This document shows positions 17,347 through 27,110 of a stretch of 64,000 bases of DNA, piece by piece; position 1 is the first letter of the stretch; the number at the start of each line of letters is the position of its first letter. The stretch spans positions 337,330 through 401,329 of the forward strand of contig JAUQWO010000075.1 in the NCBI GenBank assembly GCA_030835135.1, given 5' to 3'. The notes beneath the pieces were generated by a model. The model had not been told where the DNA came from, did not search any database, and saw only the letters and a list, made by a program, of their open reading frames with translations. The translations under genes and the position numbers were made by a program. The stretch is from Bacteroidota bacterium (GTDB taxonomy: Bacteria; Bacteroidota; Ignavibacteria; UBA10030; UBA6906).

Positions 17347-18666
17347 GTGAAGACCCTGTATCTCTTCGCGCTTCTCATGCTGGTATCGGCCGCCGCGATC
17401 GGGCAGGTCACGATCCAGTTCGAGCAGTACGATCTCCCCAATGGGTTGCACGTGATCCTGCATCAGGACCGCTCGGCGCCCATCGTCTCCCAGGCCCTCG
17501 TGTACCATGTCGGTTCGAAGAACGAACAGGCTGACCGGACCGGCTTCGCCCACTTCTTCGAACATCTGATGTTCGAAGGCACCCCGCACATCGGGCGCGG
17601 CGAATTCTTCAAGATGGTGCAGAATGCAGGTGGTGAGCTGAATGCCAGCACGAGCTTCGACCAGACCATCTATTATATCACCGTCCCGTCCAACCAGCTG
17701 GAACTGGCGATGTGGATGGAATCCGGCCGCATGCTCGACCTCAAGATCGATTCCATCGGCGTCGAAACCCAGCGCGGCGTCGTGAAGGAAGAGCGGAAGC
17801 AGGGACTGGAGAACCGCCCCTACGGTTCCATTCTCGAACAGACGATGTCGCATGCGTTCAAGGTCCATCCTTACCGCTGGACCCCGATCGGGTCCGCTCA
17901 GTACATTGACCGCGCGGGGACCGACGAGTTCCGTCAGTTCTACAAGCAATTCTATGTCCCCGACAATGCCTGCCTCGTGGTCGCCGGCGATATCGACATT
18001 GCCCGCACGAAAGACCTGGTGGCGAAGTACTATGGCGGTATCCCGCGCGGCACGGCGCCGATCGCCCGCCCGAAGGAGGTCGAACCGCCGCAGACGGTGG
18101 AGGTCCGTGATACCGTGTATGACAACATCCAGCTCCCCGCGGTGATCCTGGCGTATCACATGCCGGCGCAGGGTACCCCCGATTCGTATGCGCTGAGCAT
18201 GTTGACCACCCTGTTGTCCGGCGGCGAAAGTTCGCGCCTGACCAAACGACTGGTGGATAAGGACAAGCTGGCGGTGGTGGTGCAGTCCATCCCCCTGAGT
18301 CTCGAGGACCCGGGATTGTTCCTGGCGCTGGCCATCGCGAACTTCGGCAAGACCCTTCCGGAAGTGGAGAAGACGATCCAGCAGGAGATCGAGCGCGTGC
18401 AAAAGGATCTGATCACCGAGGCGGAATTCCAGAAGATCCGCAATCAGCGCGAATCCGAGTTCATTCAGAAGAACTCATCGGTGCAGGGGAAAGCCGTTGA
18501 ACTCGCGATGTATCACCTGTTCTTCGGTGATGCGAACCTCGTCAATACTGAGCTTGCGCGCTACATGAAGGTGACGCGTGAGGACATCCGCCGGGTGGCA
18601 CAGCAGTATCTCACACCGGACAGCCGCACCGTTCTCTATTACCTTCCCAAAGCGCAAGGACAGTAA
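17347..18666 (+). CDS. M16-family zinc metallopeptidase (active subunit)
   Basis: 439 residues, starting at a GTG with AAGGAGG 5 nt upstream. The signal peptide covers residues 1-20 ('LMLVSAAAIGQ'). The inverted zinc motif HxxEH is intact (H69-F-F-E-H73) with the distal Glu in 'VVKEERKQG'. Both M16 half-domains are present, the size of bacterial M16B subunits. It is followed after 12 nt by a second M16-like gene lacking the zinc motif, the usual catalytic/non-catalytic pair that forms a clamshell peptidase. Located in the periplasm by its signal. Confidence 0.95.
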   Translation: MKTLYLFALLMLVSAAAIGQVTIQFEQYDLPNGLHVILHQDRSAPIVSQALVYHVGSKNEQADRTGFAHFFEHLMFEGTPHIGRGEFFKMVQNAGGELNASTSFDQTIYYITVPSNQLELAMWMESGRMLDLKIDSIGVETQRGVVKEERKQGLENRPYGSILEQTMSHAFKVHPYRWTPIGSAQYIDRAGTDEFRQFYKQFYVPDNACLVVAGDIDIARTKDLVAKYYGGIPRGTAPIARPKEVEPPQTVEVRDTVYDNIQLPAVILAYHMPAQGTPDSYALSMLTTLLSGGESSRLTKRLVDKDKLAVVVQSIPLSLEDPGLFLALAIANFGKTLPEVEKTIQQEIERVQKDLITEAEFQKIRNQRESEFIQKNSSVQGKAVELAMYHLFFGDANLVNTELARYMKVTREDIRRVAQQYLTPDSRTVLYYLPKAQGQ

Positions 18667-18678
18667 GGAGCCATGACC

Positions 18679-20751
18679 ATGAGAACCGCACTTGCAATGC
18701 TGTGTGCCGTCCTGGTGCTCGCCGCCGGACGCGCGGATGCACAATTGGACCGGAGCATCGTTCCCGGACCGGGCCCGGCGCCGGCGACCGCCTTCCCAGA
18801 CTATGATGTGCTGACGATGACGAACGGGCTGCGTGTCATCGTCGTGCAGAACCACGAGCTCCCGACCGTCGCGATCCGCCTGCTCGTCGATGCGCCGCCG
18901 ATCCTCGAAAAGGACATGGCGGGCGTTGTCGACATGACCGGCCAGCTGATGCGTTCCGGGACCACCCGACGGTCGAAGGATCAACTGGATGAGGAAGTGG
19001 ACCGCATCGGGGCCACCCTGGGCGCCAGCGGCCTGAGCGTCGATGCGAGCGGACTCTCCCGCAACATCGATGCGCTCTTCGAACTCGTCGCCGACGTCAC
19101 GCTCCGCCCGTCGTTCCCCCAGTCGGAACTGCAGAAGCTCGTCATGCAGACGCAGTCGGGACTGAAGGCCCGCAAGAGTGAACCGGATGCCATCGTGAGC
19201 ATCCTCCGGAAACGGATCCTCTATGGCGACAAGCATCCGTATGGAGAAGTGGAGACCGAGAAGTCGGTCGGCCGGATCACCCGCGCCGCCTGCCAGAAGG
19301 TCTACAAGACATGGTTCGTGCCGAATGCCGTGATCCTGGCGGTGGTTGGCGATGTGCAGAAGGACCAGGTGCTCGCACTCGTGAAGAAACATTTCGGTGC
19401 ATGGAAGAAAGGCACGATCCCGAAGCCGGTCGCTCCCGCGGTGCAACCGCTCGACCAGCGCACGGTCGCGCTCGTCGATCGCTCCGGCGCCGTACAGTCG
19501 GCCATCCGCGTCGGGCAGACCGTCACATTGCCCCGGACGTCGCCGGATGTCATGCCGGTCACGGTCATGAACAAGGTCCTCGGCGGCGGCATTGCACGAC
19601 TGTTCGTCAACCTGCGTGAAAAGCATTCCTACACGTACGGTGCGTACAGCGCCGTCGGTCCGGATGAACTTATCGGCGCGTTCACCGCACAGACCTCCGT
19701 GCGTACCAGCGTCACCGACAGTGCGATCACCGAGATCCTCTATGAGCTGAACCGCATCCGGGATGAAGCGGTGGATGGCGTGGAGTTGGATCGTGCAAAG
19801 AACGGCCTGAGCGGTGCCTTCGTCCAGAGTCTCGAGCAGGCCACGAATGTGGCGGGGTATGCGATCGATATCGAACGCTACAACCTGCCGAAGGACCACT
19901 TCCGGACCTATTTGCAACGGGTAGCGGCGGTGACCCCTGCCGATGTTCAACGCGTCGCACGACAGTACCTCGCACCCGACAAGATGCTGGTAGCGGTGGT
20001 CGGGTCGGGCAAGGACGTGAAAGAGAAGCTCGCTGCGTTCGGACCGTTGCGCCTCTACGACGAGGAAGGGAATCGCGTGGCCGAAAAGGCATCCGCCCCC
20101 GTGACGCTCACCGCGGAGCAGATCTTTGCGAAGTTCATCGAGCGGACCGGCGGGGCGGCGAAGTATGCCGCCATCAAGGACCGGACCATCGAGGTGAGCG
20201 GAAAGATCCAGGAGATGGACATGAAGATCCGGACCGTTCAACGCTCGCCCGCCAGCCTGTACCAGGAGGTGGCGATGATGGGCATGGTCCAGAAGCAGGT
20301 GTACAATGGCACGGCGGGCTGGACCTCATCACCGATGGGCTCGAAGGACCTCACGGGCGAAGATCTCGAGGACGTTCAGAAGGAAGCCCCGATCGAATCG
20401 TACGGCGCACTTGCGGCACTCGGCATAAAGGCCGAAGTGACGGGGCGCAAGGAGGTGAAGGGGAAGGAATGCTACGAGGTTACGCTGACGACGAAGTCGG
20501 GGAGCGTCTCGCGGCACTACTTCGATGTGAAGGATTTCCTCAAGGTGCGTGAGGCGTCCGTGAAGAACACCCCCCGCGGGCCGGTGGAGCAGGTGACTGA
20601 CATGAGCGACTACAAGCCGTTTGGCGGCGTGCTGATCCCCACCAGGAACGAGCAGACGGTGATGGGCACGACGTTCGTCCTCACTGTGGACAAGTGCACG
20701 GTGAATGGCGGGGTGGCAGACTCACTCTTCGTGAAGCCGGCGGGGAAATAA
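18679..20751 (+). CDS. M16-family non-catalytic partner with extra C-terminal domain
   Basis: About 690 residues. The start at 18679 is 8 nt from AAGGAG (18665-18670); the ATG at 18673 is only 2 nt away. Signal peptide 'MLCAVLVLAAGRADAQ'. At the position of HxxEH the sequence reads 'VVDMTGQLMRSGT', so no zinc site: this is the regulatory half of the pair with the upstream gene. The second half carries the conserved 'REKHSYTYGAYSAV' segment. Residues ~475-690 form an additional beta-rich domain ('AEQIFAKFIERTGGAAKYAAI...TKSGSVSRHYFDVKDFLKVRE') reminiscent of LolA/outer-membrane lipoprotein-sorting folds, not standard in M16 subunits. Confidence 0.9.
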   Translation: MRTALAMLCAVLVLAAGRADAQLDRSIVPGPGPAPATAFPDYDVLTMTNGLRVIVVQNHELPTVAIRLLVDAPPILEKDMAGVVDMTGQLMRSGTTRRSKDQLDEEVDRIGATLGASGLSVDASGLSRNIDALFELVADVTLRPSFPQSELQKLVMQTQSGLKARKSEPDAIVSILRKRILYGDKHPYGEVETEKSVGRITRAACQKVYKTWFVPNAVILAVVGDVQKDQVLALVKKHFGAWKKGTIPKPVAPAVQPLDQRTVALVDRSGAVQSAIRVGQTVTLPRTSPDVMPVTVMNKVLGGGIARLFVNLREKHSYTYGAYSAVGPDELIGAFTAQTSVRTSVTDSAITEILYELNRIRDEAVDGVELDRAKNGLSGAFVQSLEQATNVAGYAIDIERYNLPKDHFRTYLQRVAAVTPADVQRVARQYLAPDKMLVAVVGSGKDVKEKLAAFGPLRLYDEEGNRVAEKASAPVTLTAEQIFAKFIERTGGAAKYAAIKDRTIEVSGKIQEMDMKIRTVQRSPASLYQEVAMMGMVQKQVYNGTAGWTSSPMGSKDLTGEDLEDVQKEAPIESYGALAALGIKAEVTGRKEVKGKECYEVTLTTKSGSVSRHYFDVKDFLKVREASVKNTPRGPVEQVTDMSDYKPFGGVLIPTRNEQTVMGTTFVLTVDKCTVNGGVADSLFVKPAGK

Positions 20752-20770
20752 GGAGCGGAGAGAAGTGCAG

Positions 20771-20830
20771 AGGGCAAGAGGCAACGGGAGCGCCGGCTGA
20801 GGTTCCCTTGCGCCTCTTGCCCTTTTCTTT
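20771..20830 (+). terminator. Terminator after the M16 pair
   Basis: AGGGCAAGAGGC (20771-20782) pairs with GCCTCTTGCCCT (20812-20823) across a 29-nt loop and is followed by tttcttt. It lies between convergent genes. Confidence 0.6.
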
Positions 20831-20897
20831 GTGCCTTGTGCCGTTCCTCCCGTCTTCGAGTACCCGGCCGTCCTCTTTGGTCAACGTTCCTGTTGCC

Positions 20898-21719
20898 TTA
20901 TCGCCTTACCCTTTTCCCCGCGTGCCTGAGCCACTTCGCGTCCCGGGTCACCCGCACCAGCCAGTAGAACATTCTCCGCGGGATGAACCGCGGGATGAAC
21001 AGCAAGCCGAACCGGTACTTCGCCCCTGTTATACACACGACCTTCTCCCGCTCGAGGGCGCGCAGCGACTGGTCGACCACGTCCTCCGCGGTCATGAACT
21101 TCCTGAAGAAATCGCCTGACGTGTCGTACCCCAACCGCGCATGGAAATCCGAGATGGTGAATCCCGGGCACAGGGCCTGCACGTGGACACCGGTCCCGTG
21201 CAGTTCCAGGTGCAACGATTCCGTGAAGCTCGTGAGGAACGCCTTCGAGGCGCAGTAGGCAGCATTGCGCGGTCCGATCAGGAACCCGGCGACCGAGGAG
21301 ACGTTGATGACCGCACCGGCGTGCCGGGTGCGCATCCCGGTCAGCGCGGCATGCATGAAGCGGACGGCGGCCATGACGTGGGTATGGACGAGGGCCTGGT
21401 GCTCGTCCACCGCCTCCTCCGTGAAGTTGCCGAGGGAACCGGATCCCGCATTGTTGACGAGGACCGCAAGGTCCGGGATCGCGTTGATGCGTTCCTCGAC
21501 CGCACGCACGCCTTCTTCGGTGGAAAGCTCCGCGAGGACGTAGGTGGCGCGGATGCCATGCGTCGCGGCGAGTTCCTGACAGAGCGCCGCGAGAAGATGC
21601 TCCCGCCGCCCATGAAGCAGGAGATCATGACCCCGTGCCGCAAGACGCCGGGCGAAGACCGCTCCGATGCCGGACGATGCTCCTGTGATCGCTGCGGTGC
21701 CGCGGGGGATGGAATACAT
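20898..21719 (-). CDS. Short-chain dehydrogenase/reductase
   Basis: 273 residues from ATG at 21719, with GAGG just upstream. Classical SDR motifs: cofactor loop 'TGASSGIG', 'NNAG', catalytic Ser in 'INVSSVAG' and 'YCASK' (Tyr and Lys). After the cofactor loop the sequence continues 'LLLHGRREHLL'; an Arg after the second strand favours NADP(H). The C-terminal ~40 residues are basic and aromatic ('RFIPRRMFYWLVRVTRDAKWL'), suggesting membrane association, as in DltE/YqjQ-like SDRs. It begins 2 nt after the stop of the M1 peptidase, so it is co-transcribed with it. Substrate unknown. Confidence 0.92.
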   Translation of the reverse strand: MYSIPRGTAAITGASSGIGAVFARRLAARGHDLLLHGRREHLLAALCQELAATHGIRATYVLAELSTEEGVRAVEERINAIPDLAVLVNNAGSGSLGNFTEEAVDEHQALVHTHVMAAVRFMHAALTGMRTRHAGAVINVSSVAGFLIGPRNAAYCASKAFLTSFTESLHLELHGTGVHVQALCPGFTISDFHARLGYDTSGDFFRKFMTAEDVVDQSLRALEREKVVCITGAKYRFGLLFIPRFIPRRMFYWLVRVTRDAKWLRHAGKRVRR

Positions 21720-21721
21720 TT

Positions 21722-23668
21722 CTACCTCAGGGTGATCATGGAACGTGTCTGTGTGTTGCCGCCGGCGGTGATCCTGTACCAATACACGCCGGCCGCGACC
21801 GCCACGCCGCGATCGTCACGTGCATCCCAGGTCCATGTACGGACCCCCGCCTCGGCGATGCCATTGAAGAGTGTGGCGACGCGTGCACCCAGGATGGAAT
21901 ACACTTCGAGGGTGGCGGCGATGCGCTGGGGGAAGTGCACCCGGATCGACGTTCCGCCATTGAATGGATTCGGGAAGTTCTGGTCCAGCGTCAGCGCGAC
22001 AGGCAACAGCGGCTCGGGATCGGCGACCTCGCGCAGGATCCACATATCCGGATCGACCTCCGCGCGGGTGGGTGCGAATGGCAGCTCAAGCGAGAAGACC
22101 TTTGACTTCTGGTCAGACTGGATGACCACAGTGGTATCCGCGGAACCGGACGAGAACCTGGCATCCACGGGCATCACAAAGAACGATGGCGTGGTGGTGT
22201 GGGTCTCCTGGTCCAGTTGTCCGGTGATCAGGACACGGTTGCCGGCCGGTCGGGAGGTCCACCGCAGGGTGTAGCGCGGATACTTCTCGCCATAGATCCA
22301 TTGGTTGAAGAACCATGCCAGGGAGGTCCCGCTCACGCCCTCGCAGATCCCCTGGAAGTCGGCGGTGGATGCCGTGCCGTAGCGGAATCGCGGATCTGCT
22401 GCGTACTGTCTGATGGCACGGAAGAAGGAGGAGTCTCCCATGACATGCCGCAGCATGTGCAGCACCCAGGCGCCTTTGGCGTACACCCGGCCGACAGCGA
22501 AGAGGTTGGACACCGTGGTCGTATCGGTAACGAACACCGAACCCTGCGCGTTCAACGCGCTGGCCATCCGCCCCCGGATCATCTGGCGGTATTCCGCGGT
22601 GCCATAGCGTGCCTCGCGGTACAGCGATTCGCTGTATGTGGCAAAGCCCTCATTGAGCCAGAGGTCCTGCCATGTGCGGCAGGTGATCAGATCGCCAAAC
22701 CACTGGTGCGCCAGTTCATGGGCCAGGACATCCTCATCGAAGGTCGTGGTGGATGTCATCGTCTGGTGCTCCATCGCCCCGCCCCGGCCGAACTGGCTGT
22801 GGCCGTACTTCTCCCGCAGGAACGGATACGGTCCGTACAGATGCGAGAATATGCCGAGCATGGGAACCGTCTTGGGCAGTTCCTGCTGCGCGACCGCAAG
22901 GTGGGTGGGGAGGACGTAGTTCAGCACCTCCATGGAATCAGTGGCGCTGTAGCGGTACCAGTCGCTGAACGCAATGAACGGGCCCACGGCGATCGAGATG
23001 AGATACGTGGCGATGGGATAGCGCTCGGCCCAGAAGAAGGTCGTCGTGCCATCGTCATTGTCTGTCGTCGAGCGCAGCAGTCCATTGGAACCGACCTTCA
23101 GACCGCCCGGACAGGTGACGATGATGTCGGCGGAATCGGCTTTGTCGAGTTGATGGTCCTTGCACGGCCACCAGTCGCGTGCGCCGTACGGCTGGCTGAG
23201 CGACCAGACCCAGGGGCTTCCTGAGGTCTCTGAGAACACAAAGCTGCCGAACCCGGTTGAAGCCGGGACCCCATGATAGAACACATCGACCGAAAACGCG
23301 GCGCCCTTCAGCAGCGGTGAGGGAAGCGATGCCACGAAACCAGTCGGATACCGGGTGACCTGGAGGAGTGTCTGTCCCATCCGCACCGAATCCACGGTCA
23401 TGGAGCCGGAGAGGTCAAGCGTCACCCCCGTGATGGATGCCGCAACGACGGTCGCGGTCATCCGCACCACACCCTGAAGCGCTGTTGCGGCAGGGAAGAC
23501 CCGGAGGTTGAGACGGTAATAGGTGACATCGATGCCAGGATCGCCGGTCGATGCCTGTGCGGCCGTGCGGGCAAGCCAGCGCCCCTTCGTGGAGCATCCA
23601 TCATCGCCGGCACGGGCGCCCGAGACCATGAGGAACAGAACCAGGAATGTCGTGATGCGGCAGATCAT
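21722..23668 (-). CDS. M1-family aminopeptidase with T9SS C-terminal sorting domain
   Basis: 648 residues. Start at 23668 gives a signal peptide ('MICRITTFLVLFLMVSGARAG'). A beta-rich N-domain (~30-220) includes a GxMEN-like exopeptidase motif in the form 'GGAMEHQ'. The thermolysin-like domain has HExxH-(18)-E ('HELAHQWFGDLITCRTWQDLWLNEGFA'). The last ~85 residues ('LDQNFPNPFNGGTSIRVHFP...AAGVYWYRITAGGNTQTRSMITLR') are a T9SS sorting domain, so the enzyme is probably released outside or held on the surface for extracellular peptide digestion. The promoter at 23675-23703 predicts a leaderless transcript. Confidence 0.95.
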   Translation of the reverse strand: MICRITTFLVLFLMVSGARAGDDGCSTKGRWLARTAAQASTGDPGIDVTYYRLNLRVFPAATALQGVVRMTATVVAASITGVTLDLSGSMTVDSVRMGQTLLQVTRYPTGFVASLPSPLLKGAAFSVDVFYHGVPASTGFGSFVFSETSGSPWVWSLSQPYGARDWWPCKDHQLDKADSADIIVTCPGGLKVGSNGLLRSTTDNDDGTTTFFWAERYPIATYLISIAVGPFIAFSDWYRYSATDSMEVLNYVLPTHLAVAQQELPKTVPMLGIFSHLYGPYPFLREKYGHSQFGRGGAMEHQTMTSTTTFDEDVLAHELAHQWFGDLITCRTWQDLWLNEGFATYSESLYREARYGTAEYRQMIRGRMASALNAQGSVFVTDTTTVSNLFAVGRVYAKGAWVLHMLRHVMGDSSFFRAIRQYAADPRFRYGTASTADFQGICEGVSGTSLAWFFNQWIYGEKYPRYTLRWTSRPAGNRVLITGQLDQETHTTTPSFFVMPVDARFSSGSADTTVVIQSDQKSKVFSLELPFAPTRAEVDPDMWILREVADPEPLLPVALTLDQNFPNPFNGGTSIRVHFPQRIAATLEVYSILGARVATLFNGIAEAGVRTWTWDARDDRGVAVAAGVYWYRITAGGNTQTRSMITLR

Positions 23669-23674
23669 AGGATC

Positions 23675-23703
23675 AAGATAGCAAGGGGGGGAGCCGACTG
23701 CAA
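23675..23703 (-). promoter_or_regulatory. Promoter of the M1 peptidase (TTGCAG-N17-TATCTT), predicting a leaderless mRNA
   Basis: On the minus strand, TTGCAG (23703-23698) is followed after 17 nt by TATCTT (23680-23675). The ATG begins 6 nt after the -10 box with no Shine-Dalgarno. Confidence 0.5.
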
Positions 23704-23758
23704 ACGGAATCACGGTCGCGTCTGCCATGCAGGAATACCGGACTCCCGGGGGTATGAC

Positions 23759-26209
23759 TCATTGCTTGAGGAATTGGCGGATGGAATCCTGGATGTCTTC
23801 CCTGCCGAAGGGCTTCGCGATGTAGCCATTCAAGCCCTCCGCGAGCAGCCGCTCGCGATCCCCGGGAAGTGTGTACCCGGTTACGGCCAGTATGGGTGTG
23901 TCCTGGTAGCCCGTGATCTGGCGAATGACCTTTGTTGTTTCGATGCCATTCAGTCCGGGGCCAAGATTGATATCCATGAGCACAGCGTCGTAGTGCTTCG
24001 CCCGGGCCATGCTGATCGCCGTTTTCCCGTCACGCGCGTGGTCGGTCCGGCACATGTGCTTCAGGAATTCGGCGATCACGGTCTTGTTGATGAAATTGTC
24101 CTCGACGATAAGTACCTGCGCCAATCCATCCGGGAGGGACGTTGTGGTGGCCGGCGAGGGCCGCTCCGGGCGCGGGGCTGCGGCGGCGCGTGGGGGTGGT
24201 GCCCCGGGGAGGCGGAGCGTGAACGTCGAACCCGCACCTTCGCGGCTTGTTACAGTCAGTGATCCGCCCATCAGTTCAGTCATCCGGCGGGCAATGGACA
24301 ACCCGAGGCCGCACCCTTCATACTCGCGGCCATACCCTTCACTCACTTGTTTGAATTCATGGAAGACCGCTTCATGGTGTTCAGGGGCGATCCCGATGCC
24401 GGTGTCCTCGACCTCAACGATGCACCAGGCAGATCCCCGCTCCTCTGTTTGTGACGAGCGGACAAGGATGCTGCCCGAGCTGGTGTACTTGACCGCATTG
24501 TCCAGAAGGTGCCGGAGGATCTCGTCCAGGAGGTCGCTGTCACCGCGCACGGCTCCCGATGCTTCCTGGAATTCCGTCCGCAGCTCCAGACCCTTTGTCC
24601 GTGCAGCATCACGGAACGAGGAAACGGCCCGCTCGATGTTCGCTCGCGCATCGAACGTCTGCATCGCGGGCTTCACCGTTCCCGACGCGAGCTGGCTCAC
24701 TTTCAGGATCGCGTCAAGGGAGTGATGCAGCCGGTGGGCCGAGTGGGTGATCGCATCGATCGCCTCGGGCTCGCTGCTCCCGAGTGCGTGCGCGCGGAGG
24801 ATATCGGCCATCCCGAGGATCCCGGTGATTGGGGTGCGGAATTCATGGCTCAGATTGCTCAGCAGTGCGGTCTTCGCATGGTCCGCAGCCTCTGCCTTCT
24901 CCTTGGCCGCAAGGAGTGCGGTCTCGGCCTTCTTGCGTTCCGTCACGTCACGGAAGAACACGGCCATGCGATTCGGCCCGGTCTGGAATGCATTGATCTC
25001 GAACGTCCCGTCCACACCGTCTGCTTCGTACTGGATGCTGTTCTCGCCGTACGCTCCATCGCCACGTGCAACCTTCTTGTATGCATCCGGGATCTGGGTG
25101 GCTGCGAGCGGCGGCCAGGCGTCCTCGACCGTCATTCCGACGAGACGGTGATGATCGACCTTCAGGATGCGATCCGCGGAACGGTTGTGCCCGGAAAAGA
25201 TGAGCTTTCCCTCGCCGGTGAGTTCGTAGAGGTGGGCACCGAACGGTGCATGATCGATGATGCTGCGCATGCGCAGTTCGTTTTCCCAGAGGCTTTCATC
25301 CGCTTCGAGCCGGCCGATCTCGGCGGCGGCACGCGCAGCGAAGATGCCGATGATGGACCTGGCGAGCGTCGTGTCGTGCACCGGTTGATCATGGATGACG
25401 GCAATGGTCCCTTTCGTGTGTCCGCTCGCGGAACGGATCGCGACACCGAGGTATGCTTCTGCGTTCCATGTCTTCAGGAACCCGGCATCCGGAAAGCGCT
25501 CCTGCACTCCCTGAGCGTAGAATGTGACGCCGTCGGCGCTCTCCACAGCGCAGGGAGTCCCTTCAATGTCGAACGTGATCGCATCCTGGACTTTGCCGTC
25601 GATGCACAACGCCTGCGTGCGGATCCGCGCCGGGGAGTCCGCGAGCACCCGGCCGACGAATGCGAAGCGCATGCCGAGGATGTGCGATAGCTCCCGGATG
25701 AAGGAATGGAAGAACTGGCCGCCCAGCGACGCGGAGGTCCCCTTCAGGATCGCCTGCAACGCGGTTTCATACTGGTGCTGCGCTGTCCGGTCTTCGACCG
25801 AAAAGACCATATGTGCAGGCCCCGCGACGCCGCCACGGATGAGTGTGGATCTGATCTCCCCCGAGAACGTGGTGCCATCGCGGCGGAGGAGCTGGAGGCG
25901 CGCCTGGACGAACGTGCCTCCGGTAATGAGCCGTTCCAGTGCCTCCCGGGCACGGGCATGATCCTCGGGAGATATCCACCCGAAGACACTCCTGCCAATG
26001 ACATCGCGATCGTCCACGTGACCGAAGATCTCCAGGGCACGGCGGTTGACAAGGCGGAGGTTGCCCTGCAGGTCGGCGATGGAGATGGCATTGGGGGAGG
26101 ATTGGAAGAGCTCAAGGAGGAAGTGGGAATCGATCCCGCCCGGCCCATCGTTCGAGGCGTCCGGGTTGAAGCCGATGGAAGATGTGTGCTCTGCCATAGT
26201 GCCGTACAC
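23759..26209 (-). CDS. Hybrid histidine kinase (PAS-GAF-PAS-HisKA-HATPase-REC)
   Basis: 816 residues, no membrane helix. PAS 1 (~33-140, 'SPNAISIADLQGNLRLVNRRALEIFG'), a GAF-like domain (~150-300), PAS 2 (~315-430), a dimerisation domain with phospho-His in 'NLSHEFRTPITGILG', HATPase (N box 'HLLDNAVKYTSSG', G1 'DTGIGIAPE', G2 'GCGLGLSIARRM'), an Ala/Pro linker and a C-terminal receiver with phospho-Asp in 'VLMDINLGPG'. A cytosolic multi-input sensor with internal phosphotransfer; the partner regulator is not adjacent. ATG at 26209 or 26197 are both possible starts and neither has a good ribosome-binding site. Confidence 0.93.
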   Translation of the reverse strand: MYGTMAEHTSSIGFNPDASNDGPGGIDSHFLLELFQSSPNAISIADLQGNLRLVNRRALEIFGHVDDRDVIGRSVFGWISPEDHARAREALERLITGGTFVQARLQLLRRDGTTFSGEIRSTLIRGGVAGPAHMVFSVEDRTAQHQYETALQAILKGTSASLGGQFFHSFIRELSHILGMRFAFVGRVLADSPARIRTQALCIDGKVQDAITFDIEGTPCAVESADGVTFYAQGVQERFPDAGFLKTWNAEAYLGVAIRSASGHTKGTIAVIHDQPVHDTTLARSIIGIFAARAAAEIGRLEADESLWENELRMRSIIDHAPFGAHLYELTGEGKLIFSGHNRSADRILKVDHHRLVGMTVEDAWPPLAATQIPDAYKKVARGDGAYGENSIQYEADGVDGTFEINAFQTGPNRMAVFFRDVTERKKAETALLAAKEKAEAADHAKTALLSNLSHEFRTPITGILGMADILRAHALGSSEPEAIDAITHSAHRLHHSLDAILKVSQLASGTVKPAMQTFDARANIERAVSSFRDAARTKGLELRTEFQEASGAVRGDSDLLDEILRHLLDNAVKYTSSGSILVRSSQTEERGSAWCIVEVEDTGIGIAPEHHEAVFHEFKQVSEGYGREYEGCGLGLSIARRMTELMGGSLTVTSREGAGSTFTLRLPGAPPPRAAAAPRPERPSPATTTSLPDGLAQVLIVEDNFINKTVIAEFLKHMCRTDHARDGKTAISMARAKHYDAVLMDINLGPGLNGIETTKVIRQITGYQDTPILAVTGYTLPGDRERLLAEGLNGYIAKPFGREDIQDSIRQFLKQ

Positions 26210-26249
26210 CGATCAGCTCATCGCGGGGGAGAACGAGTCTGCTTGTCAG

Positions 26250-26278
26250 AATATAGGCGTGAGACGGCATTTCTGCAA
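26250..26278 (-). promoter_or_regulatory. Promoter of the PAS-GAF hybrid kinase (TTGCAG-N17-TATATT)
   Basis: Minus-strand TTGCAG (26278-26273), 17-nt spacer, TATATT (26255-26250). Predicted start near 26243, giving a ~35-nt leader. Confidence 0.6.
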
Positions 26279-26420
26279 GGGGAATTGCATCTGCATGCGG
26301 GTGGGGCTGCGGTTCGCGACAGGGGGCGGTCACGAGGTGTGGCCTGCCGCTTCACCCGCCGGCAACTCAGCCCTTTCTTGCATTCCCGTTGCCGTATCAA
26401 TGAATCGAGTCCAATGCTAT

Positions 26421-26449
26421 TTGACTTTTCACCGGTGAGTTGGTAGCTT
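26421..26449 (+). promoter_or_regulatory. Promoter of the ferritin gene (TTGACT-N17-TAGCTT)
   Basis: TTGACT (26421-26426), 17-nt spacer, TAGCTT (26444-26449). The leader would be about 35 nt and contains AGGA about 10 nt before the ATG. I see no clear Fur-box palindrome. Confidence 0.5.
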
Positions 26450-26490
26450 ACTGCAGTTCACCCCCGAAACACAATCAGGAAATCCGACCC

Positions 26491-26982
26491 ATGCTCAGCA
26501 AAACCATTCAAGATGCCCTCAACGAACAGATCAAGAACGAGATCCAATCCGCCTATCTGTACCTGGCCATGGCCCAGCATTGCGAGTCCAAGAACCTCCC
26601 CGGATCCGCAAAATGGCTCACGATGCAGTGGCAGGAAGAGCTCGAACACTCGCAAAAGCTGATCGGCCACATGAACGACCGCGAGGGACGGGTGGTCCTC
26701 GGCGCGATCGACAAGCCGCAGACGGAGTGGGCTTCGCCGCTGGCACTGTTCAAGGATGTGCTTGCGCATGAGCAGAAGGTGACGGCGCTCATCAACAGCC
26801 TGTATGCCCTCGCCATCAAAGAGAACGACTATGCGACGCAGATCGAGCTCCAGTGGTTCATCAAGGAGCAGATCGAAGAAGAGAAGAACGCGACGATGGT
26901 GATCGACCAGCTGACGATGCTGGGCGAGACCGGAACGCCGCTGTTCATGCTCGACCGTCAGCTGGGCATGCGCGCGAAGTGA
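26491..26982 (+). CDS. ftnA: Non-haem ferritin (FtnA-type)
   Basis: 163 residues from ATG 26491. Four-helix iron-storage protein. Ferroxidase residues match E. coli FtnA numbering: E17 ('NEIQSAYLYLAMA'), E50 and H53 ('WQEELEHSQ'), with the later Glu/Gln residues in 'FIKEQIEEEKNATMVIDQL'. It stores Fe(III) oxide in a 24-mer in the cytosol. It has its own promoter; the gap after it (26983-27110) holds a GC-rich imperfect hairpin and no gene I can see. Confidence 0.95.
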   Translation: MLSKTIQDALNEQIKNEIQSAYLYLAMAQHCESKNLPGSAKWLTMQWQEELEHSQKLIGHMNDREGRVVLGAIDKPQTEWASPLALFKDVLAHEQKVTALINSLYALAIKENDYATQIELQWFIKEQIEEEKNATMVIDQLTMLGETGTPLFMLDRQLGMRAK

Positions 26983-27110
26983 GGTCTGTGGTTCATCGGG
27001 TGGGGGGATGCGCACAGGCGCGTCCCCCGTACCCCTCCCCACCCGTCGCGGTCCCGCACACCCCCTCCGTTCCATCATCTTCGCCATTGACCACGTGAAA
27101 GATCCAGACC

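Noticed and set aside
16004-20241. Series of 440-590-codon minus-strand frames opposite the ABC and M16 genes
   Set aside because: All are antisense to genes with intact catalytic motifs and have no recognisable products.
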